Assembly: GCA_030704615.1 (NCBI GenBank)
Contig: CM060734.1
Location: forward strand, 31,822,042-31,886,041
Reading direction: 5' to 3'
DNA: 64,000 bases
From: Takakia lepidozioides
Lineage: Eukaryota > Streptophyta > Takakiopsida > Takakiales > Takakiaceae
Position 1 is the stretch's first letter, and every line of letters begins with the position of its first letter. A program made the translations under genes and the position numbers. Positions 25,001-35,889 of the stretch are shown here, piece by piece. Below the pieces are notes generated by a model, which worked only from the letters and a program-made list of their open reading frames with translations, searched no databases and was not told where the DNA came from.

Positions 25001-26170
25001 TGATGTTTCTGCAACCCTGAAACATTTCCAGTATGATTTCTACGAGCTACCACAATTCATTCAGGTGTGTTCAACTCAGGATACTGATCAACCTCAGATC
25101 TTACCTTACATGTGTGAATGTATGTTGTCTTTCATCGTATCTACATATGTGCTGAATCTTCAAGTTGGCAACCATACTTAATTGACTTACTGCAGACCTG
25201 AGCCATGCCCCATAATTTCCCCTTCAATCAAATTTGATGACATATATGTACAGGATCCCGGAGCATTGAAAGCGGCTGTAATTGAGATGTTTGAGAAATA
25301 CGTTGAGAACAAGGTGACGATCACTGCTCCTGACGAAGATGTGCAAGCGGAGAATGCTCGTCAACGTGAATTCTTGGAGAGAACGGTAATCTCTCTCTTT
25401 CGGAGCAATACGCTTAATTTCAAGTAACCTCGCTGGACGTTAGAAAAACAAATTCTCTCTGTCGCACACATGTATACAGCTTCAATGCACAGGGTTTCAT
25501 AGTGCTTTTTCTTTGCATTAAGCTCATGTACATTGTAAATATCTAACAGCACAACAACCGGCTTTGAACTTTGAACAACAAACCTTTACTACGTATAATG
25601 TTTTTTTTTTGGGAAGGAAACAGCAGTTTTACTGACAATCCAAACCAGAGTACAAATGAGGAGGGTTCCCTTATACCCAGCCGCCAGACGTCTAATCTTT
25701 TCCGTTCCTTGCAGGTGGCTGGTCTGCAACGAAAACTTTCCAAAGAGGTAGAAATGAACCATTTAAGCCACGTACGCATTATGGAAGAAAATGTGGGACT
25801 GATTAGAGAGTTAAATGACTTGCGGCGCGAAAACAAAATGGCCAAACTCTCTCAGAAAGGAGCGTCGTCGTCTATTCCACCTCGGGCTGATGACGAGCCA
25901 TTGACAAGCGGCTGGCAAGATGACATCGACTCCGATGCAAAAGTCGCGTTAGAGATTAAGCAGTTGAAATCCCAGATTCAGGGACTGCACTCAGACTTGG
26001 TTGTGAAGCAAGACCGAATCACATACTTGGAGAAGCTGATACAAGAGCAAGAGCTCATACATCCGCGCCCACACTCCAGAAACGAACTACCTCCCATGGC
26101 TGGTGCCAGTGGGCAAGCCTCCCCGCAATCGGAACAAGAGCAGCTCTCTCTGCCCTCGTCTGCCAACTAG
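16097..26170 (+). CDS. CFAP57: CFAP57/WDR65 homologue, flagellar WD-repeat and coiled-coil protein, 21 exons
   Basis: In the family, CFAP57 sits in the axoneme and helps dock and regulate inner-arm dynein; in plants it should serve sperm flagella. Exons in phase: 16097-16388, 16702-16878, 17289-17386, 17637-17909, 18306-18452, about 18698-18883, 19106-19274, 19400-19617, 19726-19944, 20119-20230, 20366-20616, 21360-21512, 22355-22461, 22752-22845, 23141-23295, 23640-23825, 24378-24462, 24659-24786, 24899-25064, 25254-25385, 25715-26170. The product is about 1,267 residues, close to the 1,250 of the human protein. The N-terminal half is WD40-like ([43 protein letters not shown]-type repeats). 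The C-terminal half is coiled coil ([50 protein letters not shown]). The boundaries of exons 4-6 are least certain and about 20 residues may be missing there. The tenth intron appears to use a GC donor. Confidence 0.92.
20816..21030 (+). mobile_element. tRNA-derived SINE in a CFAP57 intron
   Basis: A polymerase III A-box-like string (TGGCCCGGTGGTCAGCC, near 20825) is followed about 45 bases later by a B box (GGGTTCAAACCCT, near 20868). About 130 bases downstream comes an A-rich tail interrupted by a G (about 21005-21025). That spacing and order are those of a tRNA-derived SINE. It lies within the intron between the exons ending at 20616 and starting at 21360. Confidence 0.7.
24104..24123. repeat. 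(TA)n microsatellite
   Basis: A run of about ten TA dinucleotides lies in a CFAP57 intron, next to a region (23860-24060) of repeat-like sequence with the recurring word GGGAGTGAAGCCCC. Confidence 0.85.
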
Positions 26171-26581
26171 GCTCTCTGTCGTCTCTCCCGTTATTTCCAT
26201 TTTATTTTTATTTTTATTTTATGGAAAACATACGTGTATATATGTATTTACCGTATTGTAGAGAAATACATTGAGAGGATGAATGAAGTGAGGAGATGGA
26301 TGGAAGTAGGATGGATTTTTGTCAGAATTTTTATACAAGAATGAATGGATGATGTCATCCGCTAGGCTGAGTATTATGTAAGAGTGGATGAATGAGGATG
26401 GATGAGGCATGCATAGTAAGTCGGCATCTACGGATGCGGCGAATGAAAACTCTCTCTGTTGGTTGGAATGTGGATGAAGTTTGGTGAACTGTTATTTTCC
26501 TTATCTTGCACGCTCCCCTCTCTTCGCTTCGTCTCTCTCCCACAGCCCACAGTCTGGGAGAGAAGCAGGGATACATATTCC
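26171..26581. other. CFAP57 3' flank and promoter region of the next gene
   Basis: No ORF is supported. Just after the CFAP57 stop is a T-rich stretch with (TTTTA)-type repeats (26200-26222) and AT-rich words suited to polyadenylation. The segment 26260-26410 is a degenerate repeat of GAATGRATG and GGATGAATG-type words. The remainder precedes the ATG at 26582. Confidence 0.4.
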
Positions 26582-28944
26582 ATGGCGGCCGTTTCTCTGC
26601 ACCTCACATCTCTAACAGTGCCCAAAAGCACTTCCATTGAATGTAGGTGGCGGAAATCATGCAGTTCGTCAGCTAGGTGCTCATCAGTGGCCCACTGTAG
26701 TGTTTCCAGGTTGTGTAGCAGGTCCATTAGGCAGGAATATGTCAGCAGGACGGGTGTCAATGGGAGTAGCAGGAAGCAAGTGGTTAGAGCAGTTATCGAT
26801 GAGGCTGTGGATACCGAGGCTGTGGGTACTGAGGCTGTGGAGGGTGAGGAGCTCACGTCTTCCGCAGAAAGTCTCTCCATGTACTTCAAGGTCATCAGTC
26901 CCTTCCTTTATTCTCCAACGGTGACTTTTTTTAGGGTTTTCAACCTCAATATTGCGTGTTTTGGCACCTCGACTTTATCCCGGCACTTTGTATTTAGTCC
27001 GGCTCTATGAAGCCAGAATTCTCAACTTCTGAGAAATTTGATGAAGTGTTCATAGGCACGTCACGTGGTCAACATGGGGGAGTTGAGATTTGTTATGTCA
27101 GACTACAAGTCTGGTGAGCCTGCAGTGTGAATTCAGTCTGACGTAAGCAGACTGTTTATCTACATGAATTGTACAACAGGCAGAGGGCGCGTTGGTCGAA
27201 TCAGCGGTTCCAAAGGTGACCAAGGCTCTAGAGGTATGAATTTTCTTTGACATCAGCCATGATCTCTTACCTCTTACCATTCTTTTTTTTGGTATTCACA
27301 CGCCCTCACTTAGCCCCTCCTTACAAGTCTATTTAGAATCCGTGTGAGCCCAGCTAGACTCAACTGGACCGCAGATGGCTCTTAAGGGGTATGAGAATCC
27401 ACATTGAGATCTTCCCCGGGCTCCAGTCATGTCATGTGAAAGCCAATCATTACCCAACAAGTATTTTTTTCCCAACACCATTCAATTGTGGACTAAGGTA
27501 TTTACATTAGGCTGTTGTTTCTTTGTCATAATTGTGGGGGATGGTGATTGTGAATGCAGAGCGCTGAGGGTGTAAGCAATGTGAAGGTGTACATTTCTGA
27601 GGGCGGTGGTACTGTTGAGGTAATTTTCTGATGTTGGGGAGATATGTGAGACCCTTAGCAAGGTACTTGTCAAGGGGGGGCTGAAACTTCTCAAATGAGG
27701 GTCTCACCCTTCTGGTAGGGCTACTACTTTCCGGACAGGAGTACATTACTTTGACCCACCTGCATTGAACAAAGGACTTCACAAAATGTGACAACATGTC
27801 TGGCCCAGGAACACTATACTCTTGTTTCTAGAGGGCAGAAATATGAACAAACAACCCTGAGTCATCTTTCTCCTCCAAACAATGGGTAGGCCTTGTGATT
27901 AGCACATGAGGTCTTGAAGCTGTTCGATGAAGTCCTTCATTAGGACCTCTGTTCCCAGTTGCGACCGGAGTTTCTGAAATATTGGCACGTTAGGTTCTGT
28001 ATGAAGTCTGAAGCTGTCAGGTTCAGGTTCAGACCTTGATTAGGATCTTTGTTCACAGTTTTAGTTGGTCAGAATCAGAGGCAAGACTCTGGTTTACGGT
28101 TGAAGAGTGCATATTTGAAACTGCGCTTTTGCCATCTGTTCGCTTTCCCGTCATCTCTAATTCGGTTGCTTACGGGGACTGAACAGGGTGGAAGTTTAGA
28201 TAAATGCACTCTATGTGGTTTTGAGAGAGAATGATTAGCCTTGGTATGAGTGGCATTGTCATATCTGCAGCCAAATTGGGGGAATGAAGACTGTGCCTTT
28301 TGGGATGGTAATGCCAGCCTACCAGTAGTCTGTGTCAATTTGAAGTTGGTTTGAAGATTTTGACCATCCCTCCCAAAGACCTTGAGATCCCTTTTGGCAA
28401 GATATGCTATGTTGAAAAGTTTTTTTTTCAGTCAACTGGAATGGTTCTGAGCAGCCTATCCTTAACAGCACAATTTGGCTCCCCAAGAACTTCCAGTGAC
28501 AAAAGCTAAGCTCTCCCAGTCTTTTCAGCACCCTAGCGGTAACCCTACTCCAGATTATGTCTGGTGAACACTAATGGGTGTAGCATGATTTCAGCTGGGC
28601 TGCTTGGGGAACAGAAGTTGAGATTGTGGCTCACATATTGGACCCACCCTTTTCATGCCCTTAAGCTTTTGAATAGCCCATCTGAGGTAGCGGAGCCAGC
28701 GGTCCTGCTATTATCGCAATATATCTGATTGAAATCGGGTCGATGTTCTCTGCAGTTGACAAAACAGACCAGCATTCAAGCGACTGGAGTTGCATCAAGT
28801 TTGGTTGAGATTATAGAGCAAGCTGGGTTCAAAATGCATGCGCTAAGCTTAGGATTCGATGAAGATGATGCAGATGATGATGAAGACATCGAGTATGACA
28901 CATCCACTTATGTAGAGGAGGAAGAAAATGTGGCCACAGCTTAG
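26582..28944 (+). CDS. Probable plastid protein with a cysteine-less HMA-like fold, four exons
   Basis: Four exons, all phase 0 with GT-AG sites: 26582-26890, 27180-27233, 27560-27619 and 28756-28944. They give about 203 residues. The first exon starts MAAVSLHLTSLTVP and is rich in Ser, Arg and Thr with few acids, like a chloroplast transit peptide. The spliced remainder has the beta-alpha-beta-beta-alpha-beta rhythm of heavy-metal-associated (HMA) domains: LVESAVPKVTKALE, VSNVKVYISEGGGTVEL, VASSLVEIIEQAGFKM. The metal-binding Cys-x-x-Cys of classical HMA domains is absent. The C-terminus is an acidic run (DEDDADDDEDIEYD). I chose the ATG at 26582 over an upstream in-frame codon because it opens the transit-like sequence. 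I do not recognise a named orthologue. An Alba-like fold was considered but the GV-NV-V and V-E-I-I-E-x-AGF pattern fits HMA better. Confidence 0.7.
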
Positions 28945-31013
28945 ATTCATATCCATGTTACAACCCAATCCTTTTGATTAGTCACAGTTGTGACGAGTAA
29001 TGGAAGTGCTTTTCTAATCCGTTCTGGATGGAAAGAGTTTCTTCACTCTTTCTCGAGCATATGACACATGGAGCTCATTTCAGTAGCTTTGGAGTGTTAG
29101 TGTTGGGGTTCTTGGCCTGGGGTGAATTGGCATTTACGAGGGGTAATTTCTTTCGGTCATAGACACATGGCTGGTCCTGGCCCTTGCCTGGGCTAGCAGG
29201 AAGGGAAGGAGAGCCGCAGGAAGTTGAGTGTTGGCCTCTTCCTGCCTTCAGCGCAAGAATTCTGAGTTTAAAATTATAATCTACTATCAGTGCTCTTGCA
29301 ATGTGAGCTTTTAGGTGGCATCTGCAGTCTTCGATGGGGAGCTGATAGTTGAGAGTCTTAAAAGTTGTCATTGCTCTTCATAAATGATGGGTTGCTTACA
29401 TTATTTCAATGGAGTCTATCTTTATCAAGGGAGCTCCTCCTTAGATCTGTTGTTCAACGAACTTGAACCCCATTCAAAATTGAGGGGCATGGGATGATGC
29501 AAAAATGAGGTATGTGAGAATGGCTTGTAAAAGTCTGAAGGCATTGAAAGAGGGACTCCACCAAGGAGGCAAAGTCTTGGCACTGGACCTGTGACACTGG
29601 ACCTGTGATTTTGAAGATCCAAAGCTGAGACACACGGTGTCTTAGTCCCTTCACCAAATGAAGACCCTTGACTTTTTCACCAGCCAATTCCCAGGTGTTT
29701 CTAGAGCTCGGAATACTTTCTGGTCTGATCAAGCACAATCATGATACTGGCAAGTCGTGTCCTTCCTTGCTAGACAGAATTGATCAACAAGCACAGCAGC
29801 ACTCTTCATGGCTTCAGCTGTGTCATTCTTGTACTCCCTCACTCTGATACTACAATGTGCCAGAAATTGTTCACATGTACAACTCTATTGCTTTAGTATA
29901 ACCAGCAAGTGTTGGTTTTTGGCAGGCTTCTGCAATAGGTTGATGGCACTGCATGGATTGCCAATTGTTGGTAAACATAACAAACACAGTGGTTCTTGGT
30001 AACCCATTTGGATGTGGCTTTCTAGATTTGAAGAGGTGGAAGGAGAGCATGAAAAGGTAGATTTGGGAGATGAAGAGGTAGGTTGTTACAACAGACTATT
30101 CCATGACAGGTATAATATGCTATCTTCAACTCAATCGATTCGGTTACAAGTCAGAAGTTCCACCACTCAATCAAGAGAAACGAATGGAATACTCACTGTT
30201 CAAGAATAGGATGCCTGCTCCTATCACCACATTTACTACCAAACAAATAAAAATCAAACAGTTACATGGCCAATAGCCTAGTTCCCAGGTGCTGCTTTTC
30301 TGCCACGAACATTGTTCCTCTGTTGACAAATCGTTGCTTCCCTCCAAATCACAACAGTCACTCAAAAGAAAGAGGGTTGCAAAATGGTGGGTACAAGCAG
30401 GGCAAGACTTACAAGGGTTTTGTGAGAGAGATGAGGATATGGGACTGGAAAATGTTGAGCCATACCATGGTTATATTATGGTTGATGCAGGAGCTTCGTT
30501 TGTACTCTGTAGATCGCTCACAAGTCAAATCATATTCTAAATTGGCAACGGTGGTAGAATCATGACGGATGTTTTTTTTTTTTTTTTTTTTGCTGGAGAG
30601 ACGATGAAGCTGGGAGAATCAAACTTGTGCTTGACTTGGAGACAGCGTAGTCCGTGGAGCAACCACCAGCGTCATCAAATTACAGGTTAAGTAGATGAAG
30701 GAAAACTGCACCCACCCATGGATTCAGCAACATGTCAAAGCAACTTCATGATTTGTTTCAAAGAGTTTAGTTGGAAGATCTTAAAATAATAGAACTTAAG
30801 TTTTCTGGTAGAGCTAGTATTAGTCATGGGAAGAACATCTCGAGGTACAAGTAAAGGAGAACTACCATATGAACTCTGAGTTCTCTCTCGAGGAGAAGAG
30901 AGAGAAAAGAATGACAATTCTCTGCATTATGTTGGTCTTCCACAGTTTTGCCATCATAGCCATCCTGCAGCCATTGATGATAAATCACCTATGATCAGGG
31001 TATAGAGCAAGAA
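28945..31013. other. Intergenic stretch with a SINE
   Basis: Apart from a probable SINE at 30572-30675, I see no supported gene. Around 30290-30540 overlapping frames give an 83-100-residue ORF that matches nothing I recognise and has no clear splice context. I see no terminator-like or structured RNA signal. Confidence 0.4.
30572..30675 (-). mobile_element. tRNA-derived SINE with A22-type tail, minus strand
   Basis: A run of 20-22 T marks the tail when read on the plus strand. Upstream in minus orientation are a B-box-like string (AGTTTGATTCT, near 30615-30626) and an A-box-like string (TGGTTGCTCCACGG, near 30652-30665). Order and spacing fit a short tRNA-derived retroposon. The flanks show no clear target duplication. 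Confidence 0.55.
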
Positions 31014-32126
31014 ATGATTGGCTCTCCCCAAGGCGGTTCTCCTCAAGGCTTCAATCCGCGAGGCTATGGCCCTCCTCAGCAATTCCCTCCAGGATTTAGA
31101 CCTCCTCAACCAACTGGCCCTCCTCAAGGATTCAGACCTCCTCAATATGTTGGCCGCCCTCCACAAGTATTCCAATATCCCCAACCCTTCGGCCCTGGAG
31201 CTCCAGGGCCAAGACCTCCTCAATCCTATGGCACTCCTCAGGGATTTCAGCCTCCTCAACGTTTTGGGCCTCCTCAGCTTGTCGGACCTCAAGGATTCCG
31301 ACCCCAACAACCCTTTGACCCTCCTCAGCCTGTCGGTTCTCAAGGATTCCGACCCCAACAACCCTTTGGCCCTCCTCAGCCTGTCGGTCCTCAAGGATTC
31401 CGACCTCAACAACACTTTGGCCCTCCTCAGCCTGTTGGCGCTCAAGGATTCCGACCCCAACAAGCCTTTGGCCCTCCTCAGCCTGTCGGTCCTCAAGGAT
31501 TTCAGCAACAATTTAGTCCTCAGCCTGCTGCTCCTCAAGGATTCCGACCCCAACAAGCCTTTGGCCCTCCTCAGCCTGTCGGTCCTCAAGGATTTCAGCA
31601 AAAATTTGGTCCTCAGCCTGCTGCTCCTCAAGGATTTCGTCCCCAACAACCCTTTAACCCTCCTCAGCCTGTTGCTCCTCAAGGATTCCGGCCCCGACAA
31701 CCCGTCAGCCCTCAAGGTTTTGGACCCCTACAACACTTTGATCCTCCAGGATTCCGCGCCCAACAGCCAATTGGCTCTCCTGAACCCTCTGGTTCTCCTC
31801 AATCACCCAATTCATCTGCGCCCCCACAATCGTCTCAATCTTTTAGCCGTCGTACGTCCACGAGCGGCCCCGCTCTACAACCACTATTTGACAGCATTTC
31901 CGAAGGCTCTCCGTTGAGCTATACGCAGCTGTTTTCATTTCAGGTGGCACACAACAACCTGGATGATGGTATGACCTCAACACAAGCAATGGGCATGGGA
32001 CTCCTCAGGAGAAAGGCAATCCTCTTCTCCACTCATCTGAATACGTTTGATCAGGCCATGCCCTTGTTTCTTTTTTCTTACTTTAGTTTGCATCACAGTC
32101 CTGAAGCCTGTTGTTGTACCAGATAA
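31014..32126 (+). CDS. Pro/Gln/Gly-rich tandem-repeat protein or exon
   Basis: The ORF encodes 370 residues dominated by PPQ, GF and RPQQ. From about 31270 to 31690 it is built on a 17-residue unit, PPQPVGPQGFRPQQPFG, repeated every 51 bases with small changes; two copies carry an inserted QQQFSPQPAAPQG-type half unit. The sequence should be disordered, like prion-like or RNA-granule proteins. After the repeats come a Ser-rich stretch and PLFDSISEGSPLSY. A CAG acceptor-like site near 31944 (before VAHNNLDDGM) suggests the last part may belong to another exon or to read-through. The start at 31014 is only the first ATG; this could be an internal exon. I do not recognise the gene. The same DNA is open in two other frames, but those products are implausible Leu/Ser/Arg repeats. 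Confidence 0.5.
   Translation: MIGSPQGGSPQGFNPRGYGPPQQFPPGFRPPQPTGPPQGFRPPQYVGRPPQVFQYPQPFGPGAPGPRPPQSYGTPQGFQPPQRFGPPQLVGPQGFRPQQPFDPPQPVGSQGFRPQQPFGPPQPVGPQGFRPQQHFGPPQPVGAQGFRPQQAFGPPQPVGPQGFQQQFSPQPAAPQGFRPQQAFGPPQPVGPQGFQQKFGPQPAAPQGFRPQQPFNPPQPVAPQGFRPRQPVSPQGFGPLQHFDPPGFRAQQPIGSPEPSGSPQSPNSSAPPQSSQSFSRRTSTSGPALQPLFDSISEGSPLSYTQLFSFQVAHNNLDDGMTSTQAMGMGLLRRKAILFSTHLNTFDQAMPLFLFSYFSLHHSPEACCCTR
31270..31690 (+). repeat. 51-bp coding tandem repeat
   Basis: The string CTCCTCAGCCTGTCGG recurs at 51-base intervals (for example 31321 and 31372). Each unit encodes PPQPVG.QGFRPQQ.FG. About seven units are visible, two of them extended by a short insertion, which suggests local duplication of a larger block as well. 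Confidence 0.85.
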
Positions 32127-32734
32127 AATCTGGAGCAAGAAATTGCGGCTAGTGATAGATTCTGGTTGACAACCTCAAACGGCAATCAAGCTATCAACAC
32201 TTTTATGAGGAGGCTAGGCTTGTTATGTACAACCATTGTGCCCCATGTTACGAACTAACTTAGCAGATTTTTGTTGGTGGGTTGTCAGTGCAGTCAAAGG
32301 CAGAATGGAAACGCTCAATCTTGGAGGTGGACTTCACAAGTCGTGTATTTTTAATGCAAAACAAGGACCGCGTCGTTGCAGTACAGTTTGCTTCTACTTT
32401 CATGCCTTGTCTCTGTTTTGCTATATAGCAGGCCGACAGTAATAACAATGTTCTTTGGAAGTTGCAGATGTCATAAAAACTTACAGAGCTCAATTTTCGT
32501 ACATTCACCCATGTGATGGCTAGTATGTAGGAGAACTGTAGATGTCAGGATGAAACGGCTTCTCACTGATCTGTATTTTTGTTGGGGGCCAGTCGCAGCC
32601 CTTTACAGCTTGGCAAAAGAATGCAAGTGCTGCTTGGCAATCTGAAGACTCACTTCGATCTCCCTTGGTTGGCATGCGATTCAGGTTTCTTCCATGCACA
32701 AAACTTTCAATGCATTTAGATATAGTGAAAGAGA
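32127..32734. other. No gene seen
   Basis: Short overlapping ORFs occur near 32236-32508, but none has recognisable content. The segment could include the 3' end of the gene containing the Pro/Gln-rich ORF. Confidence 0.35.
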
Positions 32735-33855
32735 GAAATGAAATGAAATGAAATGGTGCTTTATAATATCCGCGGAAAGCTCATAGAGCTTATGGGACAA
32801 AATGGAAGAAAACATGAGAGAGGAAACAAAACCGAAACCCAAGAATAAGAACTATTGTTCTAGTGATTGTCTAAGGGTGAAGGCCTCGTGTAGGTAAACT
32901 GCCAAGCATTTCTGATCCTCATAGTGGAAGACTTCAGTGAGAGATTGGGTTCCACTGAATAAACAGTGGAATCTCCCATGGATCTCGTAGTATAGAAGGC
33001 AGTAGAAGAAGAAGTGTTCTTCGGTTTCAATTTCCCGGCTGCGCCCTATGCAAGCTGGACATAGGAGGTCCTCCCGTTGCAGGTTTTCCCATCTGCCAGT
33101 CTCTATCCGTCGGTTGTGGGAACCCACCCTGAACCGCCCCAATGCCCTCAGGAGGGAAGGAGATAAAGATGCTGAAAGGTAATTTGGCCTCAAGATTCTG
33201 TCCTCTCGGAGCACCAAGAATGTCTCTCGATAGAAGTGGAGCTTTGTCGAGAGATTGGGTAGCTTCCAAGTTCTCTTGACATGTAATTCCATAAGCTCTC
33301 TCCTAATGAGTCTGTTGCAGTCATGTCTGGATGTGATGTCCACCCCTTCTGAATTCATCGGTAATAGGGAAGCATTAGAGAGTCCATTGCGCTGAAATAA
33401 ACTGTCCACTCGAGCATACCAGGAGTGCCCGAAACCTGTAGCTTTGAGCCTCATAGATGTTGAGAGGGATCTTGCCACGAGCCCCTTGGGTGGAAGGGCC
33501 TGTAATCTATGGAGAAAGATTGTAAGCCGGAAGAGGGCCTCGGTTTGCAATGGTATGCATGCGAACTCTGCACCTAGGATATGAGATGGAGTTGTGCTTC
33601 TGGCGCCAAGCATTGCTTGGAGAAAAGATGACTGCAATGGTTCCAGATTCTTTTCCCACCAGGAGACAGGAACACCAGAGGCCCAGAACTCGCAATAGCA
33701 GAGCTGACAACGGTGTCAAACAGCCACTTTTTGGTTGGGTGGTGACGCAGATGTATTTGTTTGCATTTGGCCTGACGGTGGACGGAGGCCGCCTTACCTT
33801 TAGTCAATCTGTCCAGGGCAGTGGCTGCAAAGTGGAATTCCGGGAGAAAAGATGA
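32735..33855 (-). mobile_element. 5'-truncated LINE: reverse transcriptase C-terminus and zinc-binding tail
   Basis: On the minus strand the region reads from a thumb-type segment (KWLFDTVVSSAI, then a frame change to EFWASGVPVSWWEKNLEPLQ). It continues through FLQAMLGARSTTPSHILGAE and LLRALGRFRVGSHNRRIETGRW to the zinc-binding CPACIGRSREIETEEHFFFYC, ending at a stop near 32852. This is the distal part of a non-LTR reverse transcriptase ORF of a different lineage from the element at 1-7840. The 3' end carries a simple tail: minus-strand (CATTT)n, seen as GAAAT repeats at about 32735-32757. Only the last third of the element is present, as expected for 5' truncation. Confidence 0.75.
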
Positions 33856-35880
33856 AAAGATGTAGGCAGAGAGGAAAGATGTAGGCAGGCCTAAGCTAGC
33901 GTAAAAGAGACTAATACCTCAACAGGGGACCTCATTGAGGGTGGGCTCTGTGGGAATAGCTCACAAATTTGCCTCAAATACTAGGTTGTTTCTTGCAGAT
34001 CAGAGCAATGGCAATTGATGACCCAAAATGGTGAAGAAAAACGATGCCTTATGCATCTGCTGCAGGTAGTTTCCATCAAGCTCCCTGTTAGTCGCTTCAC
34101 TTGAGGCTATGATCTGCAGAGAATCCCCTCTCATCCACCTAAAGACAAATGCCCTTGTTATCCTCCCTATAACCCAGAATTGAAGATTGGGGAGGGGCAT
34201 GCCTTAGATGCCTTCCTTTGCAAATCACTTCAACTCCTCTCTTTTCCCCTTCCAATATAACATACTTGTAGGGAGGAATAAAAGAAACCAAATAGGAAAA
34301 AAGTACCATTTTGCAAAGCTTTGTGAAACATCTTCCAGCACATCAATTCTTGTTCGGGCGGCCACCCCACTGTTCTTACGGCTCTGTTGAACTGCTTTGG
34401 TTATCATACTTATAAACCGATCTTTGCTGTGCAGTGTGTGGAAAACAATATAACGGCAGAGGCTGCCATAAGTTCTGCTGACTCCACTATCCTTGGGCTG
34501 GTACCATGTTACCCCTAATTTTCCCTTCTTATTTGCAAGCTACAACTTTTCCCTCGATGGCCTGTGTGTTGAGCAGTAGGCTCTGTATCACTGGACGTTA
34601 AAGAAACTTTATCTTTATCTTTATCTTTAAAACTTGTGAGCCCTGTAAAAAATTTCTAGTTGGGAGAATGTCATACTTCAGACAGGTAAGTTTTGAGGAT
34701 AATTTTAACCTTAAGGATATTTCAGTTCCTGCTACAACCCTTGATGGTTTTGTCGTGTACTTTTCTACTGGTGAGGAGATAGGATGCGAAGGTGATCAAG
34801 CGTGGTCCTATATTGAAAAAAACCAAAGGGAAGCTCAAGACTGATAGCATGTATTTTCTCGTCCTCATTCCTGGGAAGCTTTTCCTATTTAAGGTGAACT
34901 CTCCACACCTTCTTTGAAGCCTTCTTGTGAAAGTTATCCTGCACAGGAATAGCCCGTTTTGGGCCTCCTCCTCTCTCCCCGACGTCTCCGATATTCTCTT
35001 ACTCTATGGGCATTGCTATAGCCATGAGTATAGGTTTGAGACTTTATTGTTCAAACCTCTCCTGATCTCCTGCATTCAGTTCAAAAAATGGAGACATGTC
35101 ACGATCGAGCTCAACCTATGGATAGAAGGGAACTAAACCCCCTTTAGGTTGACCTCAAGAGCTCTTTAGATTCATGACGACTTTGTTAGTACTGGTACCC
35201 ATCACGTAAGTAGCTGCACGGAAAACTGTGTACATTAACAACGAATATACAATGGATTCATTTTGAAAAGAGACAATAATAGTCAAATAATTTGGTGTGT
35301 TGCTCACATTGTTGCTCTGTGTAGGCTACATCTTGAAGGACTTCTGTGCATATAGACCCACATATGAAGCATCTGTAAGCCAACGATTGTTCTTCGTAGC
35401 CCACAAGCATAATGAACTAAAGTTTTGACCACAGAGTACTTACCCTGAGCACTCACGTCCTTAGATTCCACATGATAAAATCCAATACTTTGCTCAAAAT
35501 ATGGATATATTACATAAAGCAGGGTTGGGTCAACTGAGATTGTCTATCTTGGTGTGTATGGTGAACAGAATGGACAGATAGGGGGTCAGCACGTACGCTC
35601 TGTGACAACGCTTCTTGAAGCTGGTATACGTGTACGCTCTCATCTCCTTCCATACATGGCTTGGATTATGTAACTAGCTATCATCGAAGTTTCATACTCA
35701 GCCCACATCTAATAGGAACTCTGTGATATGAATCCTTGTTCCACGCAGCAAGAATGTCGCTAGCGTCAGCAAGTGCGATTGTTGTGGGCATTTTTCATCG
35801 AAATCCCGTACATTTCGTGCAACCTAATATCACGTGCGGCTTATGATCGCTCATTCTCTCTTAATCTGGATTAACAAACT
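33856..35880. other. Mostly unassigned, contains an LTR fragment
   Basis: I found no supported coding region. The segment 34510-34680 matches an LTR present elsewhere in the window and carries a small insertion with a (CTTTAT)n tail. The remainder shows only short shadow ORFs. Confidence 0.4.
34510..34680 (+). mobile_element. LTR fragment interrupted by a ~70-bp LINE-like tail insertion
   Basis: The sequences TTCCCTTCTTATTTG, GCTACAACTTTT and then CTTTAAAACTTGTGAGCCCT up to GAGAATGTCATACTTCA match, in reverse orientation, the LTR at 60675-61408. In this copy about 70 bases (about 34551-34624) interrupt the match. They read TCACTGGACGTTAAAGAAAC followed by three units of CTTTAT, which looks like the extreme 3' end of a non-LTR element. 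The other copy preserves the uninterrupted site. Confidence 0.65.
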
Positions 35881-35889
35881 CCTCGCGTG

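Noticed and set aside
28729-28944. Alba-type nucleic-acid-binding protein
   Set aside because: The last exon alone resembles Alba weakly, but once spliced to the preceding exons the pattern fits an HMA-like fold better.
30954-31715. 253-residue minus-strand Leu/Arg/Ser repeat ORF
   Set aside because: It is the antisense of the 51-bp Pro/Gln coding repeat; a stop-free frame is expected when the unit is a multiple of three.
31018-31917. 299-residue plus-strand Leu/Ser/Asp repeat ORF
   Set aside because: Same repeat read in the next frame; the composition is implausible compared with the PPQ frame.
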